This document shows, piece after piece, positions 36,762 to 45,447 of a stretch of DNA of 53,178 bases (within the stretch, counting starts at the first letter, position 1; each line of letters opens with the position of its first letter). Made by a program: the position numbers and the translations under genes. Source of the DNA: Myxococcales bacterium (GTDB taxonomy: Bacteria > Myxococcota > UBA727 > GCA-2721815); NCBI GenBank assembly GCA_002721815.1, contig PBLQ01000042.1, positions 1 through 53,178 of the forward strand, in the 5' to 3' direction. The notes beneath the pieces are model-generated. The model searched no databases. It was not told the DNA's origin and saw only the letters and a program-made list of their open reading frames with translations.

Positions 36762-36983
36762 TTGAAACAAAAAAAAGCATTTCACCTACCGCTCAACCCG
36801 GGTGATACACAAACTCAAACCATCGGCTGCCGTCATACCAACCCCGACACCTGCGCGCGTAACCACATGCCTAAAAAGTGCGCCTTTGTTCGAGTGGATA
36901 ACGTATGTTTGTCACCACCGGCTTCATGGAAAAAACAATACCAAAAACTGTTGAGTGAAGCCCAAATCGAACAGGGTGGTTAA
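36762..36983 (+). CDS. small four-Cys protein
   Basis: A 73-residue soluble protein starting at TTG 36762, supported by GGAG 8 bases upstream (36750-36753). The core GCRHTNPDTCARNHMPKKCA, then DNVCLSPPASW, gives four Cys with spacing 6, 9 and 8 residues, suggesting a bound metal or disulfides. The CRHTNPD and CLSPPASW wording looks conserved to me from uncharacterised small proteins, but no name is known. A hairpin follows within 15 bases of the stop. Function unknown. Confidence 0.6.
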   Translation: MKQKKAFHLPLNPGDTQTQTIGCRHTNPDTCARNHMPKKCAFVRVDNVCLSPPASWKKQYQKLLSEAQIEQGG

Positions 36984-36997
36984 GCGCGGGGTCGGAC

Positions 36998-37029
36998 GAT
37001 CGACCGTCAGTCGATCATCGCATGATTTT
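36998..37029 (+). terminator. possible terminator after the small Cys protein
   Basis: A 7-base-pair inverted repeat GATCGAC / GTCGATC with a 5-base loop. A TTTTT run begins about 8 bases after the stem, which is far for a classical terminator. Confidence 0.35.
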
Positions 37030-37087
37030 TCCAGCTCCATTTAGATATCCTTCGGGCCATAAAGTGCTCGGCTAAAAGGAGTCCCCT

Positions 37088-39295
37088 ATGCGTTGGATGA
37101 TCCCCCTTCCTTTCCTTTTATGTGTGTCGGTTATGGTGGCCCCCCAGGCGGCCTTCAGTAAACAATCAGATCCCCTGATCCCCTCTGTGGTCTTGCTCAA
37201 GCCCGGAGCACAGTTTGAACTCGACGGTTTGGCCCAAGACTTAGAAGCGAAGCTCGGCGTCCAACTTGGGGCGCACAGAACACTCTTTTTAGGTTGGCTG
37301 CGACTGGAGCTCACCACCCTGGCGGGCGACCCCTTCGACCGCTCACAAACGCGAACGCTCCTCCAACAAATTGCAGACTTTGAAACCGTGCAACACACAT
37401 CGCCCGAGCGTTTGTACCGCCCTCTGAACACGCCGAACGACCCGTATTACGAAGACATGTGGCATTTGGAAGACCTGGACATGGAAACCGCATGGGGCAT
37501 CACCACCGGTGAGGTCACCCAACGCGTTGGGGTGGTGGATACCGGCCTGGTTCGTACCCATGAAGATTTGAGTACCAAAGATCTCACGGGCTATGATTTT
37601 ATTTCTGACCGCAACCAAGCCAACGACGGAGATGGTCGTGATGCTGATTACCAAGATGAAGGCGATGGCGGTAACTGTTGGGGCATGCAGATGGAAGATT
37701 CTTGGCATGGCACCCATGTGGCCGGAACCATTTTAGCGGCCACCAACAACAACAAAGGGCTGGCCGGCATGAACTGGAATGCACAGCTGATCACCGGACG
37801 CGCCATGGGAAAATGCGGCGGCACGCTGACCGATATTATGGAAGCGGCGTCTTGGATGGCTGGGGGAGAGATCAACGGTGTTCCCAATATTGGCGAAAAC
37901 AAAGTGAGTGTCCTCAACATGTCATTGGGCGGTGAAGGCGGTTGCTCTTGGTATGAACAAGAAGTGGTGGACTGGATCAACGAAACCGGTGTGATGGTGG
38001 TAGCAGCGTCCGGTAACGATGGTGGATCCGTGAACAGCCCCGCCAATTGCAACGGTGTGATCACCGTGGCCGCCCATGATCCCTACGGCACCCTCACCGA
38101 CTATTCCAGTTTTGACAGCTCCGTCGAAGTCATCGCGCCAGGCGGTGAAATCCGCAACGCCATGGGAGAAGGCGTCCTGTCCGCAGTGGGGCCTGATGAT
38201 AATGATTACCTTTGGAGCCAAGGCACCTCCATGGCAGCCCCACACGTCACTGGTGCCATTTCACTCTTTCAAGCCATTCAGCCCGACATCAATCGGTATG
38301 AAGTGATCGAAGTGATGCGCACCACCGGACGAAGCTGTGCCAACTGCCAAGGTCGAAAAAGTCTGAACGTCGGGGCCGCCTTGACCCTGCTTGAAGCTGG
38401 CGAACTCCCCACCTTTGAAGATGATCAATACGCCAATAACCAGACACCGGAAAATGCGGTGAGCATCAGTTGTGATACGTCTTTGGCGCTCAAAATGGTG
38501 CCGGGCGATGAAGACTGGTTTGTTTTAGAAAACCACCAAGGCCAGATGGTACAGGTGGACGTGTTGGCTTCCGACATCGACCAAGATCTTGATTTGTATG
38601 CCAGTACCGGTGCCGTACAAAACAGCAACCTGACCCAAAGCACATCGCCCAACGGTGAAGAATCGGTGCGCTTGGTGCATGATGGTGGCCCCCTATATTT
38701 CGTGGTGATGCCCTACGAGGCCGCACGGGGAGACTACGAATTGAGCGTGACCTGCACTGAATTTCTGGATGAGTTCGAACCCAATAATTCCATCGAACAG
38801 GCGGGCTTTTTAGATTGCAACACCAGCACCACACACTTCATGGCCCAAGGCGAACGCGACTGGTTTGCCCTGCCCATCGATGAAAATGAACCCTATACCT
38901 TTAACGTTCAGGCGGACGGGCCGGTGGACCTTGATTTGTACATCACCACCAGCGCCTCAGAATCTGGAATTGTGGAACAATCCACCACCCCAACCGGCGT
39001 GGAAGGGGTACAAGCCCAAGGCCTGCGGTACCAACTCTACGCGGTGGTGGTGCCCTTTCGAGATGCCACGGGCTTTTACACCCTTGATTTCCAATGCCCC
39101 GATCGAGAAGTTCCCGTGCCCGAAGAATCCGTTGATGAAAAAGAGGACAACCTGAACTTGGAAACCACTCAGGTGAAAACCCAAAGCGTCGCCGGGTGTG
39201 GCTGTCACACTGCCCCAACAACGAATGGGAACGGTGGCCTTTTCGGCTTGCTCTTGTTGGCAGGCACCAGACTTTTGAGACGAAGAAAACAGTAG
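37088..39295 (+). CDS. secreted subtilisin-like S8 protease with PPC domains and MYXO-CTERM-like tag
   Basis: A 735-residue exported protease. Signal peptide (1-24), inhibitor-like propeptide (about 30-110), then the S8 catalytic domain with Asp151 (VGVVDTG), His207 (HGTHVAG), oxyanion Asn310 (AASGN) and Ser381 (GTSMAAPH). Two bacterial pre-peptidase C-terminal (PPC) beta domains follow (about 440-560 and 565-675). The C-terminus has the G-C-G-C motif, a hydrophobic helix GLFGLLLLAG and RRRKQ, matching the layout of MYXO-CTERM sorting tags. It would be displayed on or released from the surface and may digest prey or matrix protein. The AAAAGGAG ribosome site fits the ATG. A strong terminator follows. 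Confidence 0.95.
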   Translation: MRWMIPLPFLLCVSVMVAPQAAFSKQSDPLIPSVVLLKPGAQFELDGLAQDLEAKLGVQLGAHRTLFLGWLRLELTTLAGDPFDRSQTRTLLQQIADFETVQHTSPERLYRPLNTPNDPYYEDMWHLEDLDMETAWGITTGEVTQRVGVVDTGLVRTHEDLSTKDLTGYDFISDRNQANDGDGRDADYQDEGDGGNCWGMQMEDSWHGTHVAGTILAATNNNKGLAGMNWNAQLITGRAMGKCGGTLTDIMEAASWMAGGEINGVPNIGENKVSVLNMSLGGEGGCSWYEQEVVDWINETGVMVVAASGNDGGSVNSPANCNGVITVAAHDPYGTLTDYSSFDSSVEVIAPGGEIRNAMGEGVLSAVGPDDNDYLWSQGTSMAAPHVTGAISLFQAIQPDINRYEVIEVMRTTGRSCANCQGRKSLNVGAALTLLEAGELPTFEDDQYANNQTPENAVSISCDTSLALKMVPGDEDWFVLENHQGQMVQVDVLASDIDQDLDLYASTGAVQNSNLTQSTSPNGEESVRLVHDGGPLYFVVMPYEAARGDYELSVTCTEFLDEFEPNNSIEQAGFLDCNTSTTHFMAQGERDWFALPIDENEPYTFNVQADGPVDLDLYITTSASESGIVEQSTTPTGVEGVQAQGLRYQLYAVVVPFRDATGFYTLDFQCPDREVPVPEESVDEKEDNLNLETTQVKTQSVAGCGCHTAPTTNGNGGLFGLLLLAGTRLLRRRKQ

Positions 39296-39305
39296 CAAAG
39301 TGCGC

Positions 39306-39345
39306 GCCCGGCAGACCTGTGCTCCGGTCTGTCGGGCATTTTAAT
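39306..39345 (+). terminator. terminator after S8 protease
   Basis: A 12-base-pair stem GCCCGGCAGACC / GGTCTGTCGGGC (one G-U pair in RNA) with an 8-base loop, followed by ATTTTAATATT. It also lies at the end of the opposing gene. Confidence 0.85.
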
Positions 39346-42160
39346 ATTCCGCACAAATGTATTCTTCGTTGCCCACCACAAAAGGTGCATTAAACTCTCG
39401 TGCACCAATGTCGCGGCTCGCACCTTCTTGAACCGGAAAAAACGCCTCTTGAAAGTCTGCATAATCAACGGCGGTTGCGGCATCGATAAACGATTGGCCA
39501 GGGCTGGGGCAGCCGAATTCGGAAATCACCCCATTAAAATCATCTTCAACGCAGCCCGAACCGCTCTCATCAACGTCACAGAATTGTTCACAGCATCCGG
39601 GCAAAGCTTGAAAGTTCGAACAGCCCACTTCATTTTCACAGTAGGTGAAAGCATGACAATAACCACCATTTTGGCAGTCATCACTGCGCAGGTAAACCAG
39701 GTGGTTGCCCACCAGATTATTGGAATCGTTTTCACGCATGCTCCCCAGCCGAATGGCCGTGGTTCTCAACAATCCCATCACCAAGTTGTTTCGCACAGAC
39801 AAGCCGTTGCCACCCAGCTCCATTCCCGTTTGATATTCCCATTCTAAAGGCGCGATGATCGTGTTGTGATCGACGAAAGGCCCATTCGCGCAAGGGGTTA
39901 GGGAAAGATTAAAGGTGTCCATCTCAATGCCCGTCTCAAAATATCCTTCGATATAATTGAATGCGACAAAGCTGCATGACCCAGAGCTTTCAATGGCCGT
40001 GCCTTGGTCTCCATCGTTGGGGGTTTCGGTGGTCAATGTATTTTGCGTGATGGAGGTGTGATCATAACTGCTCCGGATGAGATAAGAGAGCTCACTATTA
40101 CCAGAATTAGCTCCCAATCTGCCGCGCATGTCGTTGCCATGTAAATGAACCCAACCCGTCCCATTGCCGTGCTTAATATCAAAACCTTTTTTCACATTGG
40201 TGATCGTCAGGTTTCGAATGGTGATATCGCCTTCCAGCCCTCCTGTTTTGATCTCCATAAAATCAGAGCCACCCGTTTGCTTGAAGAACACATTGGCACC
40301 ATTCATCGGCTCTAACACCACGGCGCTTTCTCTATCGACATCGATCTCTTCTGAAACGGGGTACGGGTTGTCTGCATCGTTGGCGGGCAAGCGAATCAAA
40401 TGAATGTCTTCATCGTTGAGCAACTCCTTCAAACGGTCCACCATCTCTTCACCATCACTCACATTGGTGATGACATCGCCACAAGTTTCAGTGTTGTAGC
40501 TCGAACAATCATCCGAACAGGTCAGCTCTGCATTATTATCTGGCGGCATGAAGCCCAGCGCCGCACAATTGATATCTTCAGGCATGACATCCCCATCGCA
40601 TCGCTCACTGGCTGGGTCCACAATTCCATCACCGCAATAAGACGTTTCACCGGGCTCCCATTGGCAAGAAAGGTTACAAACCTGGCATGAGGCCTCACCG
40701 TACGGGCACAATTCATTGGTCAAATCACCTGAATCGCAAGCTTCACCGTGCTCATCATTCAGCTCGCCATCGCCACAATACGAGCAATCATCGCGACAAC
40801 CGTCGATCCCGCCGGCCGCACCGTCACATGTTTCACCGAAATCTGCGTTAATGGAATCATCGCCACACTTAGGTGCCGCGGTGCAATCTGAATTGCACCC
40901 CTGGTAGGTCCCGGTATTGTCAGCCGCCCCCAAGTCGCACACTTCGAAATCCGGTTCGAGATCGCCATCACCACAATAAGGGGCCAATGTGCACGCGGAG
41001 GTGCACCCCCCATAAGAACCGTCATTATTGATCACCCCAAGGTCACAATCCTCTTGCGGCGAATGAAGTACGCCATCACCACAAAAAGCGGTTTCACCCG
41101 TCACCTTTTGGCATGCTGAGCCGCAAACCACACAGCTGGTCAAACCGTAATCACAACTTTCGGTTTCTTGATTTCCATCATCGCAATTTTCATCGAATTC
41201 GGGTTCTTCCACATTATTACCACAGGGTGAACCGCATTCACCACTGGCATCCGATTGGCCGTCGGGGCACTGACACTCAAAAGACCCAACGGTGTTCACA
41301 CATATTTGGTCGCTGCGGCAATTGCTCGCAGCTTCGGTGGTGCATTCATCCACATCTTCACAGACGTTATTCACCAAAGTGTACCCTTCGACGCAATCCG
41401 CGCAAGACGCTGCCTGGCCATTGCTGGCGGGAACACAGCGATAGGGAAAGCTGCATACCAAGGGGCAAGAATTGGAATCGGCGCCCGCATCCGGTGGGTG
41501 AACGACACCTGCGTCATGCGTTAGGTGCCCAGCGTCGTTGGATTCGTCCAAATGAAAACCTGCATCGGATGGATGTGTGGGTGTGGGGTTCATGCCGGCA
41601 TCCAGGAGGGCACCCAAGCCTGCATCATGCAGTGCATTCGTTCCCTCCCCAGCATCGGGTTGATTGGCCATCATCCCCTCTCCCGCATCCATATCGGATG
41701 GCAGGATTTCGTTCACACCGCCATCCAAGGCCACTTCGACACCGCCCGGGCCTGCGTCGGGGTCGGGTAACGCCACAAAAGCGCTGAGCTCGATGGTCAC
41801 AATCACTTGGCTTCTTTGTTCCACGGTAAACCGACCCGTCCCGCTGGAAATCATCATGCCTTTTCGAAAAGCCTGGGCATGCAATTCAACCATTTGTTGG
41901 TCCCATGCCTCCGGTAACAACAATTCAATGGATTCTTCGCCTTGGGTTGAGAAAGGCTTGGGGCTTTCGGGGATTTTCAACTGCGCCAAAACCTCGCCCA
42001 CAACATCGGTCATTTTTAAATCGATTTGATCGGGCCAGTGAGCGGGCGGGTAATTGAACACCACACGAACACTGGTGGCATTTTCTTGCACTGAGGGCTC
42101 CGTACAACCCAAGGCCATCACCAGCATCAACAAAAATTGAACCCGTAACCAGATTGGCAT
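39341..42160 (-). CDS. DUF4215 / EGF / beta-helix lipoprotein
   Basis: A 939-residue lipoprotein (lipobox A-L-G-C, Cys19) with GAAGGGG before the ATG at 42160. After an N-terminal beta domain (about 25-130) comes an Asp/Ala/Pro-rich linker with repeated DAG triplets (to about 225). A cbEGF unit (DVDECTTEAASNC) follows, then five or six myxobacterial Cys repeats of the DUF4215 type (YCGDGxLEPxFExCD, about 305-560), and a right-handed beta-helix-like C-terminal region (about 560-939). Beta-helices of this type bind or cleave polysaccharide in some relatives, but no catalytic residues can be assigned. Likely surface-exposed. Confidence 0.88.
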   Translation of the reverse strand: MPIWLRVQFLLMLVMALGCTEPSVQENATSVRVVFNYPPAHWPDQIDLKMTDVVGEVLAQLKIPESPKPFSTQGEESIELLLPEAWDQQMVELHAQAFRKGMMISSGTGRFTVEQRSQVIVTIELSAFVALPDPDAGPGGVEVALDGGVNEILPSDMDAGEGMMANQPDAGEGTNALHDAGLGALLDAGMNPTPTHPSDAGFHLDESNDAGHLTHDAGVVHPPDAGADSNSCPLVCSFPYRCVPASNGQAASCADCVEGYTLVNNVCEDVDECTTEAASNCRSDQICVNTVGSFECQCPDGQSDASGECGSPCGNNVEEPEFDENCDDGNQETESCDYGLTSCVVCGSACQKVTGETAFCGDGVLHSPQEDCDLGVINNDGSYGGCTSACTLAPYCGDGDLEPDFEVCDLGAADNTGTYQGCNSDCTAAPKCGDDSINADFGETCDGAAGGIDGCRDDCSYCGDGELNDEHGEACDSGDLTNELCPYGEASCQVCNLSCQWEPGETSYCGDGIVDPASERCDGDVMPEDINCAALGFMPPDNNAELTCSDDCSSYNTETCGDVITNVSDGEEMVDRLKELLNDEDIHLIRLPANDADNPYPVSEEIDVDRESAVVLEPMNGANVFFKQTGGSDFMEIKTGGLEGDITIRNLTITNVKKGFDIKHGNGTGWVHLHGNDMRGRLGANSGNSELSYLIRSSYDHTSITQNTLTTETPNDGDQGTAIESSGSCSFVAFNYIEGYFETGIEMDTFNLSLTPCANGPFVDHNTIIAPLEWEYQTGMELGGNGLSVRNNLVMGLLRTTAIRLGSMRENDSNNLVGNHLVYLRSDDCQNGGYCHAFTYCENEVGCSNFQALPGCCEQFCDVDESGSGCVEDDFNGVISEFGCPSPGQSFIDAATAVDYADFQEAFFPVQEGASRDIGAREFNAPFVVGNEEYICAEY

Positions 42161-42334
42161 GTGCGCCCCTTCTTTCCCTAAAGCGTACCACAAATACCCA
42201 ACACGGTTCCACAACCCCCACCCACGAATGGTTCAAATGGGTTCACATGGTTGCCGTTTCGTATTATCCTGAGCCTCAACCTTAAAACCACCTGAATTAC
42301 GGGAGATTCAAACCCTCCCCAGAAAGGTTTGGCC

Positions 42335-42784
42335 ATGCCCAAAGCACTTCTCGCTCTCTCCTTCACCCTTCTGGCCAGTGTCGCGCTTTGGGCTAAGGCC
42401 CAAGAAAAGCACCCCTTGCAGCCCGCGCAACAAGTGGTTTCGCTGAATGCTGCAATGCACCGCCACGCCCCCAGCAAAAAAGCGGATGTGCACATTTTAG
42501 CCAGAGGTGACAACGCTTTTATGGCGATGCTCAAAATGGCCCCCAAAGCCAAAGTGCCTTTGCACCGCGACAAAACCGAAGAATACATTTATATTTTAGA
42601 GGGCAGCGGCACCATTCAAATCGATGGCAAAAAAACAAAACTCAAAGCCGGCGATGCCGTTTACATGCCGGCCAATGCCGAAGTCACTTTTGAAAATGGC
42701 GACAAACAATTGGTGGGCTTGCAAGTCTTTGCTGGGCCACAACCTGCGGACAAATATTTAAAATGGCCTATGGCAGCGAAATAA
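42335..42784 (+). CDS. exported cupin-domain protein
   Basis: A 149-residue cupin with an N-terminal signal peptide (about residues 1-22, ALWAKAQ). The cupin motifs are recognisable: PLHRDKTEEYIYILEGSG (motif 1; His and Glu metal ligands) and GDAVYMPANAEVTFEN (motif 2, with Asn in place of the usual His). A metal site may therefore be incomplete. The ATG at 42335 was chosen because AAAGG is 9 bases upstream; a TTG two codons earlier is less likely. Its 3' end overlaps the CULT-protein start by 22 bases. Substrate unknown. Confidence 0.85.
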   Translation: MPKALLALSFTLLASVALWAKAQEKHPLQPAQQVVSLNAAMHRHAPSKKADVHILARGDNAFMAMLKMAPKAKVPLHRDKTEEYIYILEGSGTIQIDGKKTKLKAGDAVYMPANAEVTFENGDKQLVGLQVFAGPQPADKYLKWPMAAK

Positions 42785-43194
42785 CAACGCCCTTCGTTTG
42801 GGCCAAAGATCGCGACAGCAAAACGGGCGGCGTCACTTCCACACAAAAAGTGAAACCCATTCGCCAAAAAGAAGAACCCGATTTATGGTGTTGCGGTGTA
42901 TGCAATCACCCCATCACCGAAACGCGCAAGGCTATTTCAGTGGCGGGCAACCACAGCCATCGCTTTATGAATCGTGCAGGCTTTCTTTTTGAGATCGGTT
43001 GTTTTGGGCAAGCGCCGGGCTGTGATCACCAAGGCGTTCCCGAAGAAGACTACTCCTGGTTTCCCGGCCACACTTGGCGCTTTGCGCTGTGCGCCGGGTG
43101 CCACACCCATTTAGGCTGGCGTTTCGACGGTGAGGGTACCGGCTTTTGGGGTTTGATTTTGGAGCGATTGGTGCAACGTTTGGGTGACGCTTAA
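42763..43194 (+). CDS. CULT-domain protein (bacterial cereblon-like)
   Basis: A 143-residue protein matching the CULT domain (Cereblon domain of Unknown activity, binding cellular Ligands and Thalidomide). Zinc ligands are Cys44-x-x-Cys47 and Cys110-x-x-Cys113. The ligand cage has Trp99, Trp105 and Trp119 with spacing 6 and 14, equal to Trp380/386/400 of human cereblon, and the block YSWFPGHTW...LGWRF is strongly family-like. Bacterial relatives such as the Magnetospirillum single-domain CULT bind thalidomide, but their natural ligand and role are unclear. It starts within the cupin gene, suggesting translational coupling. No signal peptide. Confidence 0.9.
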   Translation: MAYGSEITTPFVWAKDRDSKTGGVTSTQKVKPIRQKEEPDLWCCGVCNHPITETRKAISVAGNHSHRFMNRAGFLFEIGCFGQAPGCDHQGVPEEDYSWFPGHTWRFALCAGCHTHLGWRFDGEGTGFWGLILERLVQRLGDA

Positions 43195-43206
43195 GCAAGC
43201 CACGAA

Positions 43207-44076
43207 TTAGGTGCGTCGCCTCAAACAAACAAAACCGAGAGCAAACACACCAAGCCACAACAACCCATCACCATTAGATGAACTTGTAGAACATCCACAG
43301 CCGGGGCCAATCCAAACTGGTTCCGAAAAATCAGAAGCATTTCCCGCAACATTCACACTCCTAACTCGAACAAAAGACGGTGTCTTTAGGCTCGCACCGA
43401 CCGACGGCAAGCAAGTACCGCTTACCAATTCAAGAGATTGAGAGGAGACACGCTCAAAATCATCGAATGTGTCTGTATCAGAAAGTTGAATATCCCACCA
43501 AATTTGTTCATCGCTAGGTTTCTCTAATTCTATGCTAAGCGTCGTTGTTTGCGAGGTTGGGAAGGGCCACCAGAACGATGTTCTATACGCTCCAGCGATG
43601 ACGGGTGTCGTTGGAAATGAATCATCAGGACCAGCCCCTGTGGTAAAAAACGCGGATGTCGTTGGAACTAAATCATCAGGATCAGCCCCTGTGGTAGTAA
43701 ACATGGAAGCAAAACCTCTAAATTCATATTCCGTGTGAGGCTCCAAATAGGCTGTGCTCTGACCGTTTACAGGGGTTTCGAGGTCTTGAGCAATGATAGC
43801 AGGTTCACAACCATCGCCATCGCTGTCTCCATCGCTCATATTTCCTCCATCCATTGCATTGACTGCAATACCGCCATCGTAAGCATCGTCTTCACAAGAT
43901 AAAACTTCCGCGATTTCATACGAGCCGCGAGGCAAATACTTTGGCCGAAAATTCGTTGGGACATCATCAAGTGAATCAGGGAATAGAGAGCTCATTGGAA
44001 GCGGCGGACAAGACGTTGCGGATGCATTGTTGGCATATAAACATGCAATAACTAGGGGGATGGATATCCGATACAT
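43207..44076 (-). CDS. secreted protein with MYXO-CTERM-like tag
   Basis: A 289-residue exported protein. The ATG at 44076 has AAGGAG 6 bases upstream, and the signal peptide ends near ANNASA. The mature chain carries an acidic DGDSDGDGC loop, a 17-residue internal duplication (TTGADPDDLVPTT / TTGAGPDDSFPTT), and a fibronectin-III-like region toward the end. The C-terminus is P-G-C-G-C, a hydrophobic stretch GLLWLGVFALGFVCL and RRRT, as in MYXO-CTERM tags. Several codons look more AT-rich than in neighbouring genes. It starts 26 bases after the M48 protease stop, so it may belong to that operon. Function unknown. Confidence 0.8.
   Translation of the reverse strand: MYRISIPLVIACLYANNASATSCPPLPMSSLFPDSLDDVPTNFRPKYLPRGSYEIAEVLSCEDDAYDGGIAVNAMDGGNMSDGDSDGDGCEPAIIAQDLETPVNGQSTAYLEPHTEYEFRGFASMFTTTGADPDDLVPTTSAFFTTGAGPDDSFPTTPVIAGAYRTSFWWPFPTSQTTTLSIELEKPSDEQIWWDIQLSDTDTFDDFERVSSQSLELVSGTCLPSVGASLKTPSFVRVRSVNVAGNASDFSEPVWIGPGCGCSTSSSNGDGLLWLGVFALGFVCLRRRT
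43606..43707 (-). repeat. 51-base tandem duplication in coding sequence
   Basis: Two adjacent 51-base copies (from 43606 and 43657) share most bases and encode 17-residue units. The frame is kept. Differences include point changes only, implying a moderately old duplication. Confidence 0.75.
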
Positions 44077-44102
44077 GGCTTCTCCTTTTTCGAATCTATT
44101 CA

Positions 44103-44957
44103 TTATTGAGGCCCAGCATCGAAAGATTCTGCCCCTGAAGCGAGTTGCCACGGAATTAATTTAGCACTGTTTTGACTTTTTTCATCAGACCACTTTTGTA
44201 ATTGTTCAATGCGTTCTTCGGGTAACGGATGTGACGACGCAAACTTTTCGAACAACTTCAGGTTTTCGGGGCTTTGATCTTTCATTTTTTGAAAGAAATG
44301 AATGGCGCCACGGGTATGGCCGTATTTTTTTGCCACCAAATCTAAGCCAAAGGCGTCGGCTTCGATTTCATGTTCTCGTTGTTTTTTTCGGAGGGAGAAC
44401 ATTTCAAAAAAATCAAACACCATGGTTTGTGAAATGGTGCCGCCAGTGGCCATTTGAAAAAAAGCTTGGACGAGCATCCAGGACAAACCTTGTGATAAGC
44501 CTTGAATGTGGTGTCGGTGCTTGAAGTGGCCCAGTTCATGCGCCAAGACAAAAGCCAATTCGTTTTCGGTTTCGGTCATATCGAGCAACCCCGTGGTTAC
44601 CCCGATGTAACCGCCTGGGAAAGCAAATGCGTTGGGCGATGCGTCGTCGAGCAAAAAACTTTTGTAGGCCAATGGCGCTTCTTCCCAATGTTCGGCAAGT
44701 CCGTCGATCAATTTTTGGACACGGATGCCCCGTCGTGCCTCTTCTACTTGCGGCAATGCTTTCACAAAAGTTTCAAAGATACGGCGTTCATGATCCGGCT
44801 GGAGGCGTTCCAAAATGGCGCCGAGCATGAAACTAAACCCAAAATACATGACGGCTAAAAAGAAGACCAATGCGCCCACCATGATCAAAAGATCATCCAG
44901 CAAGCTCTCTTTGGGGCTGTTCACTTCAGGGTTGGGCTCGCGCATCTGTGGTTTCAT
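44103..44957 (-). CDS. M48 family membrane metalloprotease
   Basis: A 284-residue zinc protease with one N-terminal transmembrane segment (about 22-47). The zinc motif is H140-E-L-G-H144 and the third ligand is Glu197 in E-I-E-A-D, as in M48/HtpX-BepA-type enzymes. The LLDMTETENELAFVLAHELGH order is typical. It could be a membrane or periplasmic quality-control protease. Its ATG overlaps the stop of the membrane YbjQ protein by four bases (ATGA), so the two are translationally linked. Confidence 0.9.
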   Translation of the reverse strand: MKPQMREPNPEVNSPKESLLDDLLIMVGALVFFLAVMYFGFSFMLGAILERLQPDHERRIFETFVKALPQVEEARRGIRVQKLIDGLAEHWEEAPLAYKSFLLDDASPNAFAFPGGYIGVTTGLLDMTETENELAFVLAHELGHFKHRHHIQGLSQGLSWMLVQAFFQMATGGTISQTMVFDFFEMFSLRKKQREHEIEADAFGLDLVAKKYGHTRGAIHFFQKMKDQSPENLKLFEKFASSHPLPEERIEQLQKWSDEKSQNSAKLIPWQLASGAESFDAGPQ

Positions 44958-45442
44958 GAAACCACCGGTTCTTGGTTTGAGGTCGCCAGATAACGAACGG
45001 CCGTCCCAAACACCAACACCTCAACGCCTGCGGTGCCGTTTTTGCCGCCCTTCGAAGCAATGGTTGAAGTTTCGATGCGGACATTGATCACCGATCCATA
45101 CCCGTGCTGCCTTGCTTGGGCTTTCATTCGCAACACTGCTTCACGACGCCCACGATCGAGGAGGGTTTCAAAAGCCTTCACCCTTCCGCCAAAAATAAGA
45201 CGAAGCCCCGCAAGGATGCGCTTAAAATAATCTAACGAGACCACCACCGATCCAGTCACAAGCATGGATTGGTCCACCGCCCCTTGGCCTTCAGGTACAA
45301 AGTTACACACCACCATCTGTCGCGTTTGCAGTTCGCGTTTTCGAATGGATTTGAAATGTTTCTTTTCCGCCAATGAACCGCACACGTACCCCACGATAAA
45401 CAGGAATAAGGTGAAGCCAATGGACGAAAGCGCATCAAACAT
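44954..45442 (-). CDS. membrane-anchored YbjQ/UPF0145-domain protein
   Basis: A 162-residue protein with an N-terminal transmembrane helix (about residues 8-24) followed by a YbjQ-type domain (UPF0145, 'heavy-metal-binding' DUF74). Landmarks are GSVVVSLDYFKRILAGLR, LLDRGRREAVLRMKAQARQHG and SVINVRIETSTI. YbjQ proteins form pentameric rings; the metal-binding name is unproven. Translation starts 5 bases after the stop of the preceding YbjQ gene and overlaps the M48 protease start. Function unknown. Confidence 0.88.
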   Translation of the reverse strand: MFDALSSIGFTLFLFIVGYVCGSLAEKKHFKSIRKRELQTRQMVVCNFVPEGQGAVDQSMLVTGSVVVSLDYFKRILAGLRLIFGGRVKAFETLLDRGRREAVLRMKAQARQHGYGSVINVRIETSTIASKGGKNGTAGVEVLVFGTAVRYLATSNQEPVVS

Positions 45443-45447
45443 CTTGC

